Positions 22,785-33,990 are shown, counted from the first letter of the stretch. The stretch is 64,000 nt of DNA from Trichostrongylus colubriformis (GCA_963978905.1 OZ022260.1:43855551-43919550); one strand, 5' to 3'. A program made the numbers and translations. Notes: a model not told the origin generated them from the sequence alone.

Positions 22785-22989
22785 CTGGAATATAGTCGAT
22801 AGATTCTTCAAAGAAACAAATCCGTCATCCAGAGGGACAAGAATTCGCGGAAAAATTACGAAAGAAGTCGTGCCTGGCAACCGTGGAAAACGTGTTCCTC
22901 ATTCAAATGAAGTACGTTACTATTGCAGTAACTTGACGGCTACGTTACATGCCACACAGCAATTGACATTATATTAGTGAATAAGTCTT

Positions 22990-23370
22990 GTAACCAGGGT
23001 AGCCGGGAGTCGAGGATTCCTCGACAGGCGAGTAGTACTTGACGGGCAGGCTAGGAAGGGGGAGTCGTGATTGCAGAGGACAGTCATGGTCTCAGATTAG
23101 ATGGTAAGCAGAGCCTGCCGTCAGCTGACCCTGCTTTATAAAAGAATATGCATGAATTCGAGTGATCAACACGAAAATTACAGTAATAAAGTATGTATTA
23201 TAATTTTTTAGTAATAAACAATGTTATGCAATCGACAATAATTGCTTGTACTGTAGAGTTGTGTAGTTGTTGAGGGGGAAGTCCTCTATGTGTAGCTCCA
23301 CGTTGAAGGGGGGGGGGGGGAGGTATAGGACTAGCGGCCTTTTTCCTCGACACCTGGGTGTGCTTTGCTT
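22990..23370. repeat. dispersed repeat with poly-G tract, family G
   Basis: GTCGAGGATTCCTCGACAGG, GGGTCGTACTTGA-like and GGAGGGG blocks, plus a poly-G run at 23307-23319 and TTTTCCTCGACACCTGGG, recur in the same order at 33515-33990 and 40670-41010. It contains no coding sequence. Confidence 0.5.
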
Positions 23371-23478
23371 GTAACACTTCCACTATGCCTTGAGATTTCA
23401 CTGCCCTCGAATTGGGTCAAGCACTTATTACCAACTGACTTACTTACAGCATGATAAGATGATCGACTGAAAATCTAT

Positions 23479-23742
23479 GTGAGTGAGTCTCGTCCCAATG
23501 CGGCAAAAACCAGTTCAAATCCAAAGCCCCATTTTTCAACCCACAATTTGTTACAAGTGTCTCCAGGATCACCCGTTGAGGAAACAGCTGCTAATAATTA
23601 TACTGATTCTCTGACAAAAGATTTGACGTTACCAACAGGTGTTACTGTGACGACTACTGTTTCTGCTGAACAATTGTGGAAAGAGGCTTTCATTTTTTCA
23701 CGAGCAGCTGATCTGCCTAGCAACATGGCCATCTATTCCAAG
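23479..23742 (+). CDS. candidate internal exon, unknown protein
   Basis: The frame is open and coding-like up to a donor TTCCAAG followed by GTGTGT at phase 0. Segments include SPVEETAANNYTDSLTKDL, TVTTTVSAEQLWKEAFIF and SRAADLPSNMAIYSK. The 5' limit is unclear: no good acceptor precedes 23479, and CTCCAG at 23561-23566 is the best internal one. The MITE at 23752 begins only 10 bases after the donor, so it sits at the very start of the intron. I do not recognise the family. Confidence 0.4.
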
Positions 23743-23751
23743 GTGTGTATC

Positions 23752-24099
23752 TTTATCTCGAATTTCCGCACGACCGCACGCGGCGAGTGGCGAAGCGGAT
23801 TACTTCGCGTGTGGTTGCGTACATTGCCAACACTCCCTTTGAAGTTTCACGCCCGAATCCATTATTTCTTGATGAAGATATTATCATGTAATACCATTGT
23901 TTCTTTTACTTTATGTTGTTATTTTGTCTTTTTTGGGTACTAAAAAAATTTTCAAGATAATGATGAGATGAACAGCTACTTTCTGGCGGACCTCTATGGT
24001 ACCAGCCCGTGGGTCCTGAGCGGAATTATAACCGACCGCGGCGGATTGTGCTGATGGCGCCGCGAGTGCGACGCCGCAAAGCGAAAGTTCGACGTAAGG
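23752..24099 (+). mobile_element. 348-base MITE, same family as 17916-18264
   Basis: It aligns end to end with the copy at 17916 (CGGCGAG, TTCTTTTACTT, GATAATGATGAGATGAACAGC, ATGGTACCAG, GTGCTGATGGCGCCG, GCGAAAGTTCGACGTAAG). Its left end is degraded (TTTATCTCGAATTTCCGC). It lies immediately downstream of a candidate splice donor. Confidence 0.68.
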
Positions 24100-24243
24100 C
24101 TACACACCCTGTATTCCAGCATGTTGCAAAGGTAAGGCAAGAAAGTAAAAAGAATTGAGTTACGAAGTTCAACTTCATCCAGCGGATCCACTCAACCTTG
24201 CGTGTTCCAACTACAGCTTAGTCATGGCTCTGAATGTATAATA

Positions 24244-24988
24244 TTAGGTGTATGCAGAATAAATGGCCAAAACATAAGTGGCCATAGCCTCGCTCAGACA
24301 CAACTTTATTTGTCGAATCTCAGAATTCTGCCAACGATCAGGTAAAAAAATATGCCATCACATCAAACTCTGGATTGCGAGAATTGATAATGTCAAGAAT
24401 GGCATTTTTACAGCATAGTATCAGCGAATTTTTTTTTCTGGATTTCTGGGTTCTTATTATCTTATGTTCTTTCTTCTTATTTTCTGGGTTATTCTGGGTT
24501 TGCATCAAGAACCAGGAAAAAGTGGTATTCCGTCAGGGATAGGTCTGGGGAATAAGGGGGGGGGGGTGAGGGAGAGTCTCGGTGCCTAACTGCGTCAGTT
24601 TTTGATGGGCGCGCAAAACAACGCAAAACCCCACACTTCGCAAGTCACCCGGCAGAAACTGATGCAGTTAAGCATCAAGACTCTCCCTCACCCCCCTTAT
24701 TCATCAGGCCTATCCCTGACGGATTACCACTTTTTCCGGGTTCTCGATGCAAACCTGCGTCAGAAAAAAATTCGCCGATACTATGCATGTTGAAAATGCC
24801 ATCGTTGGCTTTATTAATTTTCGCAATCCAGAATTTTATCATGATTGCACATTTTCTTTGCCAGATCGTTGACAAGGTTGTGTAGATCCGAATGCTTTTC
24901 ATTTCAACAAATAATGTTGCGTCTATGCGAAGTTATGGCGTTTTGAAAAAAGTGGTCTGTTATGGCCATTTATTCTGCATACACCTAA
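24244..24988. mobile_element. fold-back mariner: two inverted 3' ends of one transposon
   Basis: Ends TTAGGTGTATGCAGAATAA and its reverse complement lie next to TA on both sides. The right half (24657-24988) encodes the C-terminus of a mariner-family transposase (LPHPPYSSGLSLTDYHFF). The left half (24244-24602) is an inverted, diverged copy of that same 3' region: GCATCAAGAACC, TTCCGTCAGGGATAGG and GAGGGAGAG all recur inverted. In functional relatives the motif reads SPDL; here it is SSGL, so the third catalytic aspartate is lost. Confidence 0.7.
24600..24796 (+). pseudogene. mariner transposase C-terminal fragment, third catalytic Asp lost
   Basis: The frame reads HTSQVTRQKLMQLSIKTLPH, then PPYSSGLSLTDYHFFRVL and LRQKKI. 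This is the conserved end of the mariner DDE domain, where YSPDLSPTDYH is usual. The aspartate of PDL is glycine. The upstream two-thirds of the transposase is absent, replaced by an inverted copy of this end. It is non-functional. Confidence 0.75.
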
Positions 24989-24990
24989 TA

Positions 24991-25340
24991 CCATGGAAAA
25001 AAGAATAATCTGATCAGCTCGCTGCACTTCCGTATCCATAGGTTTCTCAGATCGTAGCTTGCGAATTCGTGGGCAAAAAGCATGAAGCAGCCACCAGTTA
25101 TCGGAAGTGAGAAAGTAGAGGACAATGTTGATTTTATTGCTGAGGGTTTTCGAGCGAAAAACTGAAAAAAGTCGCACGTAATTTCAAGACTTATGCGCCG
25201 ACCTAGTCGATAAATATGATACAATTAATTCTGCATACACCTAATACCAGTGAAAAAAGAATAATCTGAACAGCTCGCTGCACTTCCATATCCATAGGTT
25301 TCTCAGATCGTAGCTTGTGAATTCCTGAGCAAAAAGCACA
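24991..25340. repeat. direct duplication beside the mariner right end
   Basis: About 105 bases at 24984-25090 (AAAAAAGAATAATCTGA, CAGCTCGCTGCACTTCC, CATAGGTTTCTCAGATCG) recur at 25222-25335, each copy preceded by the mariner end TTCTGCATACACCTAATACC. The first copy follows a complete element. The second follows only the terminal bases, so the transposon end and its flank were duplicated together. Confidence 0.65.
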
Positions 25341-26400
25341 GGAATTCACAAGCTTGATTCGGTGATTCGCACATTTGTTGAGGCTCTCCAGAAAAAAATC
25401 GTAGTAGAACCTGATGAATATAAAAAATTGTTGTAAATAACAACTGATCAAAGACCAAGGATCGCTAAAGTGATGGCGTTCAAAAAGAGCTTATGTTACC
25501 ATGGAAGAATGCATGGTTTTCAAATGAGCACTAGCAACCAGTCGCCAGAAGGCGCTATCACACACAGTAAGGAAAGCAATCTGCAAAACGACATTGTGGA
25601 ATCGGGTAGGAAGCATTAGTAGATTTGAAGGAGTAGAAAAAGCCACCCACTTACGTCATTGAGCTTACGTCTTTTCGAAAAAAGATTAATTGCCCGACAA
25701 GACTCGATTTGAAAAGGATAGCGTTGAAAGCGTTTGTAGTAAGTGTTTTTTCCAACACGCAAAATTTCCAAAACGTGGTTCGCCCAACTTCGAAATCAAC
25801 GGTAAGGAGGGGGTCTAACAAGTTTTTAACCGCTTCATTCTGTTTCGTTTAGCTCATTTTTGACCCAAACGACCCCATATACTGCTTTTGAAAAAGCGTC
25901 CCTCTTACAGTGTCTGCTGACCCTTGAGGACTATCAGTGAGCCTTCTTGCGAGGAGATGGCTGGCAAATACCTCAAGTAGAAAAAAAAAACAAATGAAAA
26001 ATAAGCGGAAGGGCATTTACTTCCTAGGTGAAAGTGGATTTGAGCGTAAAACTATCGAACCTCGGAGAGGGTGGATAACAAGCGCCAAATGACATTACTT
26101 AATGAACCTCTGTCTTTTACGATTGCTAGACGTGAAAGTGATCAAGATAATGGATGCGGTCGCATAAGAAGGTAAGGGAAGAAAATAAAATAGTTACACG
26201 AAAGAAATTGATTTCCTATCTGGCGTGAATACTCAAAGCATTACTGGACCACCCATGCACAGAGTGACCGTTGATTCTGACTTCACCAAAAGAAAAAACT
26301 GAAAAGATTTTGTGCACAGCACTCCTATGGTCACCAAATTCAGCTATTTGTAGATTAAAGTCACCATAAGGCCGATATCAGATTTGCTTACTTGCAATAT
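25341..26400. other. interval without recognised genes
   Basis: No splice-supported coding sequence or recognisable element. A short inverted pair sits at 25308-25352 (CTTGTGAATTCCTG and CAGGAATTCACAAG). Confidence 0.5.
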
Positions 26401-26404
26401 GTAT

Positions 26405-26565
26405 AGCGACTCCGCGATTTCGCGATGCTGCACACGATTCTGCAGCCTTAAAATTTTGCAATGCCGCGACTTCCAGTAGGGAGCGGCGACACCATCAAGT
26501 CGCTAAATCGCAGAATAGCGAAATCGCGGAATCGCAAAATCGCAAGATTGTAAAATCGCAAAGTC
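26405..26565. repeat. AAATCGC-type degenerate minisatellite with inverted half
   Basis: The right half (26500-26565) is a tandem of 8-10 base units (AATCGCAGAATAGCG, AAATCGCGGAATCGC, AAAATCGCAAG). The left half (26405-26470) contains the complementary motif (CGCGATTTCGCGATG). The whole can fold back on itself. Confidence 0.65.
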
Positions 26566-27045
26566 TGACGGCTGCCTGATCTTCGTGGATCATCACGCTC
26601 AGTAGTGATGTTAGGGGCGTTGGAAAATACAAAAAAAGGAAAAGCTAAAGTGTTTTTCGGACTTTTTCCACAAATATTGTATTTCTGACTCTCGACTGGA
26701 CAAAATTACCGCTTGAAGTGAGCATCAGGACAAGTTTCTACTTGATGTTATCACTCAAAATTCGGCAGCACTATTTTTTCCTCGGATGTATGTTTGGCAC
26801 GCGGATTTTGACCTCGGCCTGATGTCGGCCCGCCGCGCGCGGCTACGCCTCGCGGAAGGGTCAAGTTGTTTCAGAGCAGGCTAGTCTGGCAAGTTGCTAG
26901 GCTGTGGCTCTACCACTTTATCGATCAATACGACCATTATTCTGCGTTCGGTATTCTATTATTTCGCTAAATCAGGGTTTTGTTTTTGTTTTTACCTGTT
27001 TTATTGCGATCCGCCCAAAAGGGAGTGGCCACCGCGTGACCTGGG

Positions 27046-27273
27046 GGTGTATATCACTAGGACAAAACCGTCGCGTGGCCGTGTTCTGCACGCGACGGGA
27101 TGGTGCGAGCTATGCGCGCCATATTGGATGGGTCTTGAAGCGATGACACTGCTCTACGCCTCATTCTATGCGTAATCGCTTCAGGACCCAACTAATGCGG
27201 CGCGCATAGCTCGCACCATATCGTCGCGTGCAGAACACGGCCACGCGACGGTTTTGTCCTAGTGATATACACC
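27046..27273. mobile_element. long inverted repeat element (99-base arms, 30-base loop)
   Basis: Positions 27046-27144 and 27175-27273 are near-identical inverted copies (GTGTATATCACTAGGACAAA, CCGTCGCGTGGCCGTGTTC). Partial relatives occur at 1890-2060 and 35950-36090 (GAAGCGAT, TGGGACCC). Two overlapping plus-strand open frames across it are products of the palindrome. Confidence 0.75.
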
Positions 27274-27968
27274 CGTGACCTGGTGACCTCACTGACCGTG
27301 TGTCCCAACCAGCACGCATTTTCCCCCTGCTAGCGTTGCCTTTGTTACCGAAATTTCGTCCACCCTATCTTATCACGATCAACAGCAGCTTCTTTCCTCA
27401 AGTAGTTGCCACCGCTGATCTGCTGTTCAAATCGATGGCATGAGTCGGCCACCTTGAGACTGTGGGTGCCATCTCAGTGCCATCTGTTCTCTACGCGCTT
27501 ACTATTCGTCTCAATGCTCCGCTGAAGGTGTACCCTGCAGTTGTGGGAGGAGCCATCTGCACAGAGATGTAAAAGGAATAGTCAAAATGTTACGAGTGCC
27601 TCCACCCTGGAGAGGTTGTGCTCAATTTGAGGTGCAAAGGCCTGAGCGGAGATGTGCGACTAAGTAACTAGGGGAACTCCGTCAACGATATGGAGGGCAA
27701 ATATGAAGGAGCGCGAGTTAAAATGTTAATTATCCAGTGGAAATGGAAATCTGAATATTGGCAATGTTGTGCCAAACTTCGCCACAGGTTTGCACGGGCT
27801 TTCGATGCGATCATCATACTTAGTATGGTTCGGTCAAGCTTTATAAAAAGAGTCCGTTGCCAGAGTGGCGCCGTTGTTGACGACGGGCATATGATTCTGC
27901 CGCCGTCGACGCTGGTGTCGTAAAGTATGAAGGCGCCCTCATGTCTGATAAGGGCTATCCGATAAATA

Positions 27969-29251
27969 CAGGGTGGCGAATAATTACGTGCGCGCAACTT
28001 TACCTCCGTTTTAATTATTGTAGAATGCATTCGTACATACTTTTTCTTTTTTCTGAGTACTCATTTGTTTCTTATTATTGGTTTGTAGAAAAAAACTTAT
28101 GCTTTACTGGCATGACGAAGAAATGCTCAGGCCCTAACGCGATTGCGCAGTTAGCTGAGGGTGGGATGAAGAGCTTAGCAGTTTCTTCGAGACTCGGCAT
28201 TCCTCTGAGGACTGTCCAAAAGATTGTAGAGCAATTGAAAGTAGAAGGACACATCCCTACCAAACCCAGAAGTGGGAGAAAACGTACAGTGAACACCCAA
28301 CAGGTGTTTGAGATTATTAAGAAAAGGGCTCACCAAAAAGATGGTCTGAGCTTAAACAAGATGGCGAGTCAGCTAAACATTTCTCGCAAATCTGTTCAAA
28401 TGAACTTGAAGAATGAGCTAGGACTCCGTAGTTATCGTCTGTATAACGAAAAAGTTCTTACCGATCAAGCAGAGCAAAATTGGAAGGAAAAATGCAAGAG
28501 GATACGGGAATTTTTCAAAATGCGCCGAATCGAGGACGCCCTTCGGCCTGATGGGAAAATTTTCACCGCTGAAGTGTCTAAAAACTCTCAGAATCATCGT
28601 CAAGTTCTTTGCTCAGCTTTCAAGAACCATCGCAAGCAAAAACTGCCACGAGAAGTCTGTTGCCTGAAAGCTTAATGGTTTGGGGCGGCAACAGTGCCTC
28701 AGGCAAGACCCCTTTGATTTTTATTATAAAAACGTGAAAATTAATGCAGAAGTCTCCCAAGAAGAGATTCTCATGAAAGCTGTGGTGCCCTGGAGACAAG
28801 AACACCTCAATTTTATCTTTCAAAAAGACAAAACACAAGCCTATGGAGCTAAAACAGCGATTTGCTACCTGGAGACCAAAATCGGCCCTTTTTTTGACGA
28901 AGGATTTGTGGCCTGCAAACAGCCAAAATCTGAATCCATTGGGTCTTTCTGTGTGGGGATCCATGAAAGAGCAACTCAGGAGCCCAAATGCAAAGAATCT
29001 GGTAACTTTGCGGAAAGAATTGATCGAAATTCAGTACGATTTAGACGATTAATACCTGCGCCGCACCTTTGATTCCAAGAAGAAACGAATTAACGTCTCT
29101 ATCGAAGGTGATGGTGGCCACTTCGACAATTCTTTGTAATTATAGGATGTTATCGCCTATTGTTTTATAAAAATAACTTTCTTCAAAAATTCGTAAGCAA
29201 ACAATAGAATTCGAAAGCTTTTTTTGGCGCACGTATTTATTCGCCACCCTG
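27969..29251 (+). mobile_element. decayed Tc1/mariner-family transposon with TA target duplication
   Basis: Terminal inverted repeats CAGGGTGGCGAATAATTACG (left) and the reverse complement of CGTATTTATTCGCCACCCTG (right) are each bounded by TA. The 1283-base length is normal for an autonomous mariner-type element. The transposase inside is broken by several frameshifts. Confidence 0.88.
28112..29052 (+). pseudogene. mariner-family transposase, frameshifted, catalytic triad damaged
   Basis: The N-terminal half is open from the ATG at 28112 to 28675: two helix-turn-helix segments (SRLGIPLRTVQKIVEQLK and LNKMASQLNISRKSVQ) with a GRKRTV linker, then the start of the DDE domain (PDGKIFTAEVSKN, first Asp present). 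After 28676 the frame shifts at least three times: LMVWGGNSASGKTPLIF, then VKINAEVSQEEILMKAVVPW, FQKDKTQAYGAKT (second Asp kept, canonical context QQDGAPAH lost) and SQNLNPLGLSVWGSMKEQL (third Asp replaced by Asn). It would have bound its TIRs and cut DNA; this copy is inactive. Confidence 0.85.
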
Positions 29252-29734
29252 TAGAATGATAAAGGTTGTATTGGTCAGACAGTGAATATTTATGAACGCA
29301 TCATAAATGCGATAAAAGATGAAAGGTTTTCACTGTAATCGATCGATGTACTTCAAAGTGCTCAAATGCAAAGTGTACCTAGTAACGATATAAGGCATAA
29401 TGCTTTGCGGTAATGACGCCATAAAAACACCATCACACAACAATAAAATCATAGCCACGGCAGAGAATACCTAGGGCAATGGTATAGCGTAAGATGTAGG
29501 TTAATGCTGGTAACAAAGAAAAAAAATAAATAAACTCATAGAATGTTCTGAAGAGTGCATAGGGGAGAGGCTATCTAACAGGTTTATTCTTCAACACTTG
29601 TTGGGGCCGTGATGGCAAAGTGGAATAATGATGGATGACATATTTTTTCGCACCGCGAGATATTATCGGACGCGTTTTCAGCTCAGTGTCAGGCATGGTT
29701 CGCTATCAATAATACACTTTATTCAAATTTTCAG

Positions 29735-29794
29735 AAACAATGGGACACAATTGATAGACCCAGGATTTATCATAAAACCTCTATTGCTTTGAAA
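29735..29794 (+). CDS. candidate exon, unknown protein
   Basis: The acceptor AAATTTTCAG is ideal and the frame encodes KQWDTIDRPRIYHKTSIALK up to a donor GAAA followed by GTAGGC at phase 0. The same frame stays open to a TGA at 30004, so it could instead be a longer terminal exon. Its start phase matches the phase-0 donor of the exon at 23742, but a 6-kb intron with a mariner inside would be needed and nothing else supports that join. Confidence 0.35.
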
Positions 29795-30355
29795 GTAGGC
29801 AAAACAGTAGAAACTTCGACAAGCAGAGCAATGGATCTGAGATTGTTAGCAAGTTCAGAAAAACGAAATAGTTTTGGTATGCTGTTGGTATCCCGATATC
29901 GTCGTTTACACAGGCCTTTATCTCTAAACTGTCGCCAAGTTTTTTTTTCGGGCAAGAAAAAAGACCACTTGGAAACGAACGAAAAATTCCAGTTCCAGAC
30001 CTGACAGTTATAATTTCTTGCACCACACGATACAGTAATGTAATAGTTGAAAACAGCTCATACTATGTTGGTAGCGATTTTGAATGAGGCCGTTTTTCAC
30101 TCTTCTGTTTGATGTCCGCAATATTGTGGGCCTGCAAAGCTGGCTGAGTAAACTATGCAAGATAACAAGGCTACGATAGTAGTCAAACTAAATATAATGA
30201 AAAAAACTCATAGTGTGAGAAACTACGCAAACCTCAGCAACTTTGAAAGAACAGATAGACTCTAATCAGAATAGTTAGAATAAACATTTGACAATCGCTT
30301 TCCACCGCCTTCGAAAAAGGTACACGGAGTACACTTAGTTCGTAGCAAATCCCCT

Positions 30356-30640
30356 TTTATCAGTCGCTATCAGTTCCAACACCTACCAGTGATGTCTATC
30401 CTACCCCACTCCCCGTAGCACTCCAAAAACCAGAAACATGCGACTGCTGGTGCGTGCCCGCCTATAAATAGTAGAGAGAGCGAACCTCCATTTATCAGTC
30501 GTTATCAGTTCCAATCACTCACGAATACTGTCTTCTCTACCACCAGTACTTCCCCCCCCCCCCCACCCACATCTCCCGTAACCCTCAAAAAACAAGGGAC
30601 TTGCTATCGCTGGTACGTATCCCCTTATATATAATAGGAT
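30356..30640. repeat. two-unit tandem repeat with poly-C tract
   Basis: The unit beginning TTATCAGTCGCTATCAGTTCC occurs at 30357 and again at 30490 (TTATCAGTCGTTATCAGTTCC), each followed by CC-rich sequence, CCGTAGCACTCC-like text and GCTGGTRCGT. The second unit carries a poly-C run near 30550-30564. A related unit is at 36860-36935. Confidence 0.6.
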
Positions 30641-30742
30641 AGAACAGAAACAAGACTGAATAAAAGGTTAAAAATTAAAAATTTTTATAAATGAGCACAA
30701 TAAGTTGTAAAACGGTTGCTTCCAGTTGGAGATTATATGTAC

Positions 30743-30811
30743 CTGACGCGTCGCAGTGGAGAAAGCTCATTCCTTCCAATATGGTGGATTATTGCTAACA
30801 CTGTCAACACT
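30743..30811 (-). CDS. candidate short internal exon
   Basis: A strong acceptor (TTTTTCTCAG) and donor (CAG followed by GTACAT) bound a 69-base frame reading VLTVLAIIHHIGRNELSPLR. The start with a hydrophobic helix followed by a polar turn could be part of a membrane protein. Too short to name; both flanking exons are unknown. Confidence 0.3.
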
Positions 30812-33110
30812 CTGAGAAAAATCTTATTAGTGGTCCCGATAATTGAAAACCGACGGCCGTAACATGTCATTCCCAATTCTGATCCAATTGAGTATGGCCA
30901 TATGAAATATGTCAATAATTAAGAAGACAAATTCTTGCAAAGGTAATGGGGAATAGAAAATTGAAGTAGTACGAAGATGAACTCGAGCTTCCTGTGTGGG
31001 CACGTGGAACTGTAGTTGCATGCATGTGCGCCCAAGTAGTGTTTTACCTGGTGTTGGGCTGAAAACACTCGCTGGCTGTGCTATGCGCCGCGCATTTTCA
31101 TTCAGAATTTCGGAATTTCTCATTCAGAATTTTCTTTCCTCCTACCCGCTGTTATTATCAACTCGTGTGACCCGATGATTGATTTCGCCACGACTTTTCA
31201 ATCTCAACCCCACATTTCAAAATCCCGCACATATTATATCCCTTTACCCATAACGTACCGCGGAACGGTTTTGGGTGCAACACATGGCGTTGCACCTCTC
31301 CCTAGCGATCCCTCGCTCGAGGTGATTCGTGAAAGTTGGCAAACCAAGACTGGGAACGATTGCGATAAGGTGGGATGACAGAACGTCATGAGGTAGGAGA
31401 TCTTCTTGAGCTGCGCATGGTACCTTGAAGCAGCCACCCAAACCCGTACTTCTAAGCAGTCATCTCGTACGAGAACTGTGATCAGGGGATCTTATGTCTT
31501 ATATTATTTACAAAGATTTTATCTAACTCTTCTATGTTGGCGTAGCCCTCAGCACCTTGAATATCATTGCTAAGCGCTAAATGCTCACATAGTTATCGCG
31601 AGATGTGGCTTCAAACGAAAGTTGAGGGACTGAGTGGTGCAACAGGAGGAAAATTCGCTGAAACATTTGGACCTCATTTTACATTTCATTCTGGACGGAT
31701 CTTCCCACAACGTCAACGTGGAGCTCCAAGACGATGGGCAGACGCATCGGTGCACATCCCAACCACGTGAGAAGGGTGTTGACACTTTTTCGGCGCCTGA
31801 TTACATGGCTTCTAAGGCTCACTCTGTCGAGGAAACGCAAATTATCTTGCTCACTGCCTTTGATGGAATTCAAAACAAAAGTATCTCTAGAACCACACAA
31901 AATGGTTTATATAAACAGCGAAAAAGAGCATTGGATAAGAAAGTATAATGATTTTCTGACTATTTTGAACATCAGCGACTCAAAAGCTAAATTATGTGTC
32001 CAGTGCCAGTGCCACAAAATGAGTTGTAGCTTGACTACGGTTGGACTCTTCAATTCACCAAATTGTAAAGCATAAAACAAGATGAACGTAACTGCTACGC
32101 CACAAAGAGCTAGAGATTAAAAGAAAACCGACGCCGACATACCTATTCTGGAGCGGAAGGTTTGCTTTCAGATGATATGTGTTCCCAGTTCTCACTTACT
32201 CCTTACCCCTCTCAGTGCCTTCAAAGGAACTGTCCACTGAAATTCCTTGATTCTATTAATTTACGCTGAACGTACTATACTAAATTAAAAAATCTTCCCT
32301 GGAAATCAACACGCTAAATTCAGCACTTCAACGGGAACACAGAATGAGCTCTTCTATTTCGAATTTTTGTTAAGTGCTGATTTTCGCCACAGCGAGAGAA
32401 GCAGAAATTGTTGCACAGTGCCTGTAACGTGACCAGGAGGCTCTGCTGAGGTGCTTTTATTGCTGGTGAACAACCTCTGTTTTGTCGCAGAAAATCGAAA
32501 ATCGGAAACAAGGACAATTTTTATGAATTCCCGTTGAATACCATTTCAACAAATGTTAGCGAAAAGAAGCGCCGTTCAAAGTTCGGCGCCTGATGTTGGT
32601 TTTCTTCCCACCCTGTGTCACCGGTCAAGTGACGCTTTGGCCTTGTTCCCACAGCCCTCGCGTTATTATTCACCTTACCAAATCCCAGCCCACGTGCTCG
32701 ATAATGTAAAGACCTCAAAGGGATATATTTCTTGCATATTTTGATTTTTTCGTGAAACTTGGGTGGCAGGTAGTGCAGAAATACGGCATAACATATGAGA
32801 AAAAGAAGAACTCAAAATTCCATGAACGGCTATACAAAACTACTGGAAGGAGGCCAAGCTTATTTGCAAAGACTACTCTTTGAAGGCGAATATATGAGCC
32901 TAGAAGAGAATGGGTAGCGAAATTCGTGTTCAAGGCCTTTGGTGTGCTATTGCGATTTGAGCGCCCACCTCAAACTGCACGCTCCAGTGGCGGAGTTGCC
33001 TGCTGGCGGCGAGCAGAGAATTGGTGGAACTGATTTCATTCATGAGGATGTTCAACAAGTAAAACAACAAACAGAGACAAACAAGTGAAGCAGTAAAAGA
33101 GAGAGTAAGC
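30812..33110. other. interval without a confident gene
   Basis: Positions 31250-31300 hold the AACGGTTTTG/GTGCAACACATGGCGTTGCAC palindrome also seen near 20265-20300. A family A-like stretch is at 31580-31780 in the minus sense. A SINE-tail fragment is at 32375-32395 (GTGCTGATTTTCGCCAC). Positions 32935-33100 match the family R repeat at 36540-36660 and 63220-63330. Confidence 0.4.
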
Positions 33111-33113
33111 ACA

Positions 33114-33328
33114 GGAGGTTGTTATGTGGAATTTTTATTGACGGCCTGAGGTTTCGAAAAGATCGTCTTCCTCAAAAGCCCAGATCGCCACCGTGAGAGC
33201 GGAACGCCGCCATTCCGTGTAAGTCATTACCAGGGAAGTTCGCTCTCGCGGTGGTGAACTGGGCCTTTGATGAAGACGATCTGGTCGAAACCTCAGGCCG
33301 TCAATAAAAGTTCCACCTAACAACCTCG
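33114..33328. mobile_element. palindromic MITE, 215 bases
   Basis: Arms GAGGTTGTTATGTGGAA...GACGGCCTGAGGTTTCGA and the inverted TCGAAACCTCAGGCCGTC...TTCCACCTAACAACCTC pair for about 80 bases around a loop near 33200-33235. The arms differ by single-base changes and a short gap. No coding capacity; it explains the long minus-strand frame here. Confidence 0.75.
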
Positions 33329-33514
33329 TTTGCATAGCAGAGAAAATTGTATTAACTAATATCAATGCCGAGGTTTTACGAAGAGAGAAGTTGGAATCTA
33401 ACGAAAAAAATGCGTTTATCATAGAAATATTCAATGGACTTGCACCCGACGACTTGGCAAGTCGTCTTGTGTGCAGTTGCCGAATCACAATTAGGTACTG
33501 TAGGCCATAATTGC

Positions 33515-33990
33515 CCCTTCCTGGTCAGGATACACCGGGACCGAGAATTCCTCGGCAAGGGGGTCGTACTTGATGGGACAGGAGGGGGTTGTATAACGCT
33601 ACCTGCAGAATTCAGCGATAAACACTAGAATCTGAATTCTCAATGAGCACATGAGAAGCGAAGGGTTTTTCACAGCGAATCCGTGCGAGGAAATTTACGA
33701 TAAAAATCTTAGGCCTTAGGCAAAAATACATAGCAATAGAACACATTGCAGCTATACAATTCGGCAACAGTTACTGGTAATGTAGAGGATAAGAAGGGGA
33801 ATTGAGTCGTATAAAAAAAGGGGCTCGTATATGGTCCCCGTAGATAGGGGTCGTAGTTCCTCCGAAGAGGGAGGAGACTATTTCTTTTGATTCTTTCGAC
33901 AAATGGAAGCGCCTTGACAATACAATCCGGTAACGATTACTGGTATTGTAGAGGTCAAGGGGGGGGGGTCAAACTGAAGCGATTCGACAC
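33515..33990. repeat. dispersed repeat, family G, with poly-G tract
   Basis: GAGAATTCCTCGGCAAGG, GGGTCGTACTTGATGGGACA, GGGTTGTATAACG and GCGAATCCGTGCGAG match 40670-40870 in order, and the TACTGGTATTGTAGAGGTCA plus poly-G (33958-33968) matches 40925-40965. Within it TATTGTAGAGG occurs twice (33777 as ACTGGTAATGTAGAGG and 33941). Confidence 0.6.

Noticed and set aside
23451..23469. 19-base minus-strand micro-exon with perfect splice sites
   Set aside because: Acceptor and donor are both good, but nothing joins to it and such a size is rare; likely chance.
27941..28111. In-frame extension upstream of the transposase ATG
   Set aside because: It runs across the transposon's left terminal repeat into flanking DNA; the transposase homology starts at 28112.
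28620..28964. Minus-strand 114-codon frame
   Set aside because: It is antisense to the decayed mariner transposase.
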